Source: Alisma plantago-aquatica
Lineage: Eukaryota; Streptophyta; Magnoliopsida; Alismatales; Alismataceae
Assembly (NCBI GenBank): GCA_963693085.1
Contig: OY856409.1
Coordinates: forward strand, 1,163,650,749 to 1,163,714,748
Direction: 5' to 3'
Length of the DNA stretch: 64,000 bases
A model generated the notes under the pieces. It did not search any database. It saw nothing but the letters and a program-made list of their open reading frames with translations, and was not told the origin of the DNA. Position 1 is the first letter of the stretch. The number at the start of each line of letters is the position of its first letter. The translations under genes were made by a program, and so were the position numbers. Shown here one piece after another: positions 60,560-64,000 of the stretch.

Positions 60560-61924
60560 ATGGCTTCCTCATCAACGCGTGGAAAGAAGCAAGTTGCAGG
60601 CAGGAAAGGAAGGACAGTTGATCTGCTGCCGTTCATCAACGACGTCCCCTTCAAAGACGCAGCTGTAGGCAACCGCTACCTCAGGCTCTCCTCAAAGCCT
60701 CCTCTTCCACGACGGCCAATCGACGTCATGGACTTCCAAAACATTATCGATTTGGAGGAACTCTTTAAGGTGCAACATTTGACTGATTTTCTGATCCCCT
60801 CCTTCCATTCCTACTCCTCCAAAGCAGTTAATGAATTCTATGCCAATTTAACCCCACATCCTGACCATGATTCCTTCTCCTCTATGGTTGGTGGGTATGG
60901 ATTCCATTTTACTGAGGAGGGTATTCTTGATATGCTTGACATAAACATAGAAGAATATAAAGATTTTGTTGATCTCACCAGAGGAAATCCACTCAACAAA
61001 CTCTCCCAAGATGACACTACAACTAGCCTTAGTGATGTCAAAAAAGCCATCTTTCAATCAAATACGACTTTCCATGAAGATAGGGGTACCTATTATGCCA
61101 TAAATTTAAAACCTGAAGCTAGGATCATAAATCTCATTGTTGCCACCAATATCCATCCTAGAGCAAACAAATCTGAAGTACCCACCTTTCGTATGTGCCT
61201 TATCTATGCTATTCTCAAAGGTATTCCCATAAACTTTATTCGTATCATCCTTAAGAATATGTTTGAGTTTTCTGGCAATCCACCTTATGCTGACTTTGTA
61301 TGCCAAATCACTCAACATTTTCTTAAGAAGAATATTGAGGACGACTTAGGTTACACATGGGATAGAAAACCCCAAAAGATAAGTAAAAATACGGTGGAAA
61401 AGATGGGAATCGACTTTGGCCACAAAAGGGCTAGGACTGAAGGGGAGACATCCACCCAAGACATACCTCCACCACCTCCTCCTACCAACCTACCCCATGA
61501 TCCTATTACAAACACTTTGACATACATTGCTGGATCCCAATATCACCTAAGTAGGCAATTGGATTATAATCACCATGGCATGACTTATTTAAACCAAAGG
61601 ATGCAAGCTCTCTCTCCTAACCAACCTGATGAATATCCCTATTCCCTTAATCCTGGCATGATAAATCCATACAATCCTTCCTACAACTACTATCAAATTC
61701 CACCTCCACCATCTCCTGATCTCACACATACTCAGTTTTCCCCAATTCAACTTCAAGACATTGCTGCCAACTTTCGCTTTGATCGTGTTCCCACCTTCTT
61801 GGAGGCTTATGCCTTAACTAAGACAGGTGCCTTGGAGTGGCAGACACTGGTCAAATATTATGGAGCTGAGCCCTTTCTTGGAAAAGATCCAGACATTGAT
61901 GTAATCCTTCGGTCTTTTCAGTGA
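60560..61924 (+). CDS. Intact PF20167-like plant transposon protein, CACTA-borne
   Basis: 454 residues starting MASSSTRGKK; this ATG aligns with that of the homologue at 39751, and the open frame further upstream (to 60485) has no ATG. Basic N-terminus (about 7-18), NEFYANL at 91-97, HEDRGTYYAINLKP at about 172-185, TNIHPRANKSEVPTFRMCLI at 197-216, an RKPQKISK basic patch, a proline run at 303-308 and a C-terminus ending KDPDIDVILRSFQ. No introns, no stops, no transmembrane helix. The function is unknown. Its place between the subterminal arrays of a CACTA element, with a copia-like promoter, suggests capture. A possible poly(A) signal lies 100 bp downstream. Confidence 0.85.
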   Translation: MASSSTRGKKQVAGRKGRTVDLLPFINDVPFKDAAVGNRYLRLSSKPPLPRRPIDVMDFQNIIDLEELFKVQHLTDFLIPSFHSYSSKAVNEFYANLTPHPDHDSFSSMVGGYGFHFTEEGILDMLDINIEEYKDFVDLTRGNPLNKLSQDDTTTSLSDVKKAIFQSNTTFHEDRGTYYAINLKPEARIINLIVATNIHPRANKSEVPTFRMCLIYAILKGIPINFIRIILKNMFEFSGNPPYADFVCQITQHFLKKNIEDDLGYTWDRKPQKISKNTVEKMGIDFGHKRARTEGETSTQDIPPPPPPTNLPHDPITNTLTYIAGSQYHLSRQLDYNHHGMTYLNQRMQALSPNQPDEYPYSLNPGMINPYNPSYNYYQIPPPPSPDLTHTQFSPIQLQDIAANFRFDRVPTFLEAYALTKTGALEWQTLVKYYGAEPFLGKDPDIDVILRSFQ

Positions 61925-62024
61925 GATTATGAGATATGTTTGTAATGATTGTAATGGATATCTTTTTATAAAGCAAGTATGTCATGCTTCATCTTATAAA
62001 GTGTATGGGCATTAAATTGTTATG

Positions 62025-62030
62025 AATAAA
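62025..62030 (+). promoter_or_regulatory. Candidate poly(A) signal
   Basis: AATAAA, 101 bp after the stop of the gene at 60560-61924. Confidence 0.4.
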
Positions 62031-62094
62031 AGTATTTTCCATGGTTTCATTTGGACATATACATGTTATATAAGAATATTGTTATTTCAAATGA

Positions 62095-62270
62095 TTGAAA
62101 AATAAATTATGGCTAAATCTGACAAAGCATCACTTGGTTAATCTCATACACACACACTTGGTACTTAATTTAAAACATTGAAACAGGGTTAATCTCGGTC
62201 AAAAATACTATCGACCGAGACAAATTCGGTCGACAATATTGTCGACCGAGGATGACTTTAGGGTCGGTTT
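62095..62270 (+). repeat. Copia-like 3' and LTR-like sequence inside the CACTA
   Basis: TTATGGCTAAATCTGACAAAGCAT (62107 on, only partly quoted by position) resembles 41598-41625 downstream of the first PF20167-like gene. CACACACTTGGTACTTAAT, then ATTGAAACAGGGTTAATCTC, resembles 36564-36612 of the copia LTR. Copia-type sequence thus flanks this gene too. Confidence 0.6.
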
Positions 62271-62624
62271 TTTCCTTATAACCGACCCCAGAGCTATTTC
62301 GTTCGACAAATAGTCGACCGACTGAATTTTTTAATAGAGTTTAGTACTTTTCAAAACGTTATAAAGCATTGGGATCTCAATCTTTTGTCTCATTGTTGGG
62401 AATTCACATCCCTCAATACCACCATCATCACATTTGCTGATTCTGGGTATTCAAACCCTTAGTTCATCACTAAACATGGTTATCACTTATCAGGTAACTA
62501 TTACCTTCAGGTCATCTGACCAAGGTATTCAGGATATTTGTTACAAAATCATCTCAATTTCATATCAACCATATCAATTTCATATCAACATCATGCAATA
62601 CAAAAATAACATCTCTATTCCCTC

Positions 62625-62880
62625 ATTAGGGTTAGAGTTTCCCATCTTTATCAATTAGGGTTCACATATCATCATCCCATATTGAAATTTCACATAACAT
62701 TATCCCATATTAGGGTTTTTACACAACACCACCCTATATTAAGGTTTCACATAACATTTCCATATTAGGGTTTCACAAAACATCATTCCATATAAGGGTT
62801 TCACATAACATTATCCCATATTAGGGTTTCATACGACATCACCATATATTAAAGTTTCACATAACATAATTATTAGGGTT
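62625..62880. repeat. Degenerate telobox tandem repeat
   Basis: Six to seven copies, roughly 30-40 bp each, of CATATTAGGGTTTCACATAA with ACATCATCCC-like spacers. It resembles the 39-bp array at 162-317 in composition and in the TTAGGGTTT core, but in a different element. Confidence 0.85.
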
Positions 62881-62884
62881 GTGG

Positions 62885-63640
62885 AAGCACTTTAGAGCTC
62901 CTCGGTCGATGAATTTGTCGATCGAGACCCCTTATAGGGTCGGTTATTAGAAAAACCGACCCTAGAGGTGCTTCTAAGAAAGAAATATGGCTTCATTGGG
63001 TCGATGAATTTGTCGACCGAATGAAGCCAGATTTCTTTCTTAGAAGCACCTCTAGGGTCAGTTTTTCTAATAACCGACCCTATAGGTTGTCTCGATCGAC
63101 AATATTGTCGACCGACAATATCCAGTTTAGTTTTTCACACATGTATAAGCACCTTTAGGGTCGGTTAAACGAAAAAACCGACCCTAGAGGTGCTTGTACG
63201 AAAGAAATTTTGCTCTTATTCGGTCGACAAATCATCGACCGAAACGAGCCAGATTTCTTCATATTAGCACTTGTAGCGTCGGTTTTATCAAATAACCGAC
63301 CATATAGGTCTTTTCGGTCGACAAATTCGTCTACCGAGTTTGCGTTTGATTTATATTAAACATGTATAAGAACCTTTAGGGTCGGTTATATGAAAAAACC
63401 GACCCTAGAGGTGCTTCTCCGAAGGAAATTTTGCTCCTGTTCGGTCGACAAATCATCGACCGAAACGAGCCAGATTTCTTCATATTAGCACTTGTAGCGT
63501 CAGTTTTATCAAATAACCGACCCTATAGGTCTTTTCGGTCGACAAATTCATCGACCGAGTTTGCGTTTGATTTATATTAAACAACCCGACACGGGCACCG
63601 TTTATCTGTAGAGTCGGTTTTTGGTTGTTAACCGACGCTA
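62885..63640. repeat. Second CACTA hairpin array
   Basis: Resumption of AGGGTCGGTT ... AACCGACCCT hairpins alternating with TCGGTCGAC palindromes. It includes two copies of a 221-bp tandem unit (the GAAACGAGCCAGATTTCTTC segment at 63241 and 63462) and ends with CTGTAGAGTCGG ... CCGACGCTACAG at 63606-63644. Confidence 0.9.
62933..63084. repeat. 152-bp near-perfect palindrome
   Basis: Starts TATAGGGTCGGTTATTAG and ends CTAATAACCGACCCTATA; the arms of about 75 bp also share AGAGGTGCTTCTAAGAAAG / CTTTCTTAGAAGCACCTCT. The centre is a TCGA...TCGA palindrome near 63009. Confidence 0.93.
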
Positions 63641-63644
63641 CAGT

Positions 63645-64000
63645 TTTTCATTCCGTGCAAAAAACCAAAATTTTAGTCTTCCTTCCCCCGCGAAACCATT
63701 TTCTCTTTTCTAACCTCTCTCCCGTGGCACTGCAAAACCCTTTTTCACTTTGTCATTCCGCCGTTGCCGCGAACGCTTCTCCGTGAAGCCGTTGCCGCCT
63801 CTCCACACCGCCAAAAGGATCGTGAAGCTCGTCGTCACCGTGAAGAAGTTCGTGAAGCTCGTCGTCGCCGCCTTCCACTCTTCCTCCATGAAGCCCGTCG
63901 TTTCCGTGAAGCTCTCTTCGTTGCCGTGAAACTTTTCATTGTCGTGAAGCTCGTCGTCGCCGCCTTCCACTCTTCCACGAAGGTCGCCGCCTATCTGTGA
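63645..64000 (+). other. GC-rich start region, possible 5' end of a CACTA gene
   Basis: Composition changes from AT-rich hairpins to CT/GC-rich sequence. From about 63790 a GTGAAGCTCGTCGTCGCCGC-like unit is repeated imperfectly to the window end. Open in more than one frame (for example 63764-64000), without any domain I recognise. It could be the 5' end of the element's next gene; only sequence beyond 64000 can tell. Confidence 0.35.

Larger units (their letters stand above)
58621..64000 (+). mobile_element. CACTA transposon, left part (runs off the window)
   Basis: Begins CACTAGTACAGAAATGGG, a canonical CACTA terminus, inside a known LTR sequence; the 3-bp duplication would be TCT (58618-58620). 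Long subterminal regions made of repeated AGGGTCGGTT ... AACCGACCCT hairpins flank a PF20167-like gene (58650-60215 and 62260-63640). The hairpins are typical of plant CACTA ends, where the element's own protein binds. No TNPD-type transposase is visible in the window; the right terminus is not reached, so whether the element is autonomous is unknown. Confidence 0.85.

Noticed and set aside
58650..63640. CRISPR-like spaced palindromes
   Set aside because: Plant nuclear context, and the spacers are themselves repeated; these are CACTA subterminal hairpins.

Overview
The window is plant nuclear DNA, almost entirely transposable elements, and I see no host gene I can name. Three things point to a large-genome flowering plant: Ty3/gypsy elements of the Tekay/Del type with LTRs of 3-4 kb, a Sirevirus-like Ty1/copia element primed by initiator tRNA-Met, and a CACTA transposon with hairpin-forming subterminal repeats. 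I cannot name the species.

Layout, left to right. Bases 1-3341 are the edge of a minus-strand LTR with a 39-bp tandem repeat and many AAACGGT/ACCGTTT palindromes. It cuts into the gag of a plus-strand gypsy element (decayed gag-pol 3342-7516, 3' LTR 7529-11700). An AT-rich stretch follows, holding a copia RT/RNase H relic (about 12.84-13.63 kb). Next is a poly(A)-tailed non-LTR retroposon (19274-24242, 16-bp TSD) split by a solo LTR (19657-22960, TSD CCTTC). A 436-bp Mutator-type fold-back MITE (9-bp TSD) and a diverged duplicated block carrying a 300-bp hAT-type MITE (8-bp TSD) come before a nest of LTR elements.

The nest consists of a minus-strand gypsy element (28122-45917, TSD ATCAT) whose 5' LTR is split by a young copia element (36264-43577, TSD GCATG). 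The young element has no pol. It carries a gag-like ORF with two zinc knuckles and a coiled coil, and, in the position where Sireviruses carry an envelope-like gene, an intact 459-codon ORF of the 'putative plant transposon protein' type (PF20167-like). Another gypsy element of the same LTR family starts at 46720. It holds a 3.7-kb solo LTR (TSD GTTAT), and its leader-gag-PR-RT-RNase H segment is inverted relative to its own integrase and LTRs. A CACTA element begins at 58621 inside that gypsy's second LTR and runs off the window. It has long hairpin subterminal arrays and carries a second intact homologue of the PF20167-like ORF (60560-61924).

The most interesting signal is a shared cis-module: TCGGTCGAC/GTCGACCGA palindromes, then AACGGC-type repeats, then a TATAAATA box. 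It occurs in the copia LTRs and upstream of both PF20167-like ORFs, one in a retrotransposon and one in a DNA transposon. In both genes the TATA box lies exactly 143 nt before the ATG. This suggests that a gene with its promoter has moved between Class I and Class II elements. All boundaries and homologies were found by eye; no alignments or searches were run.
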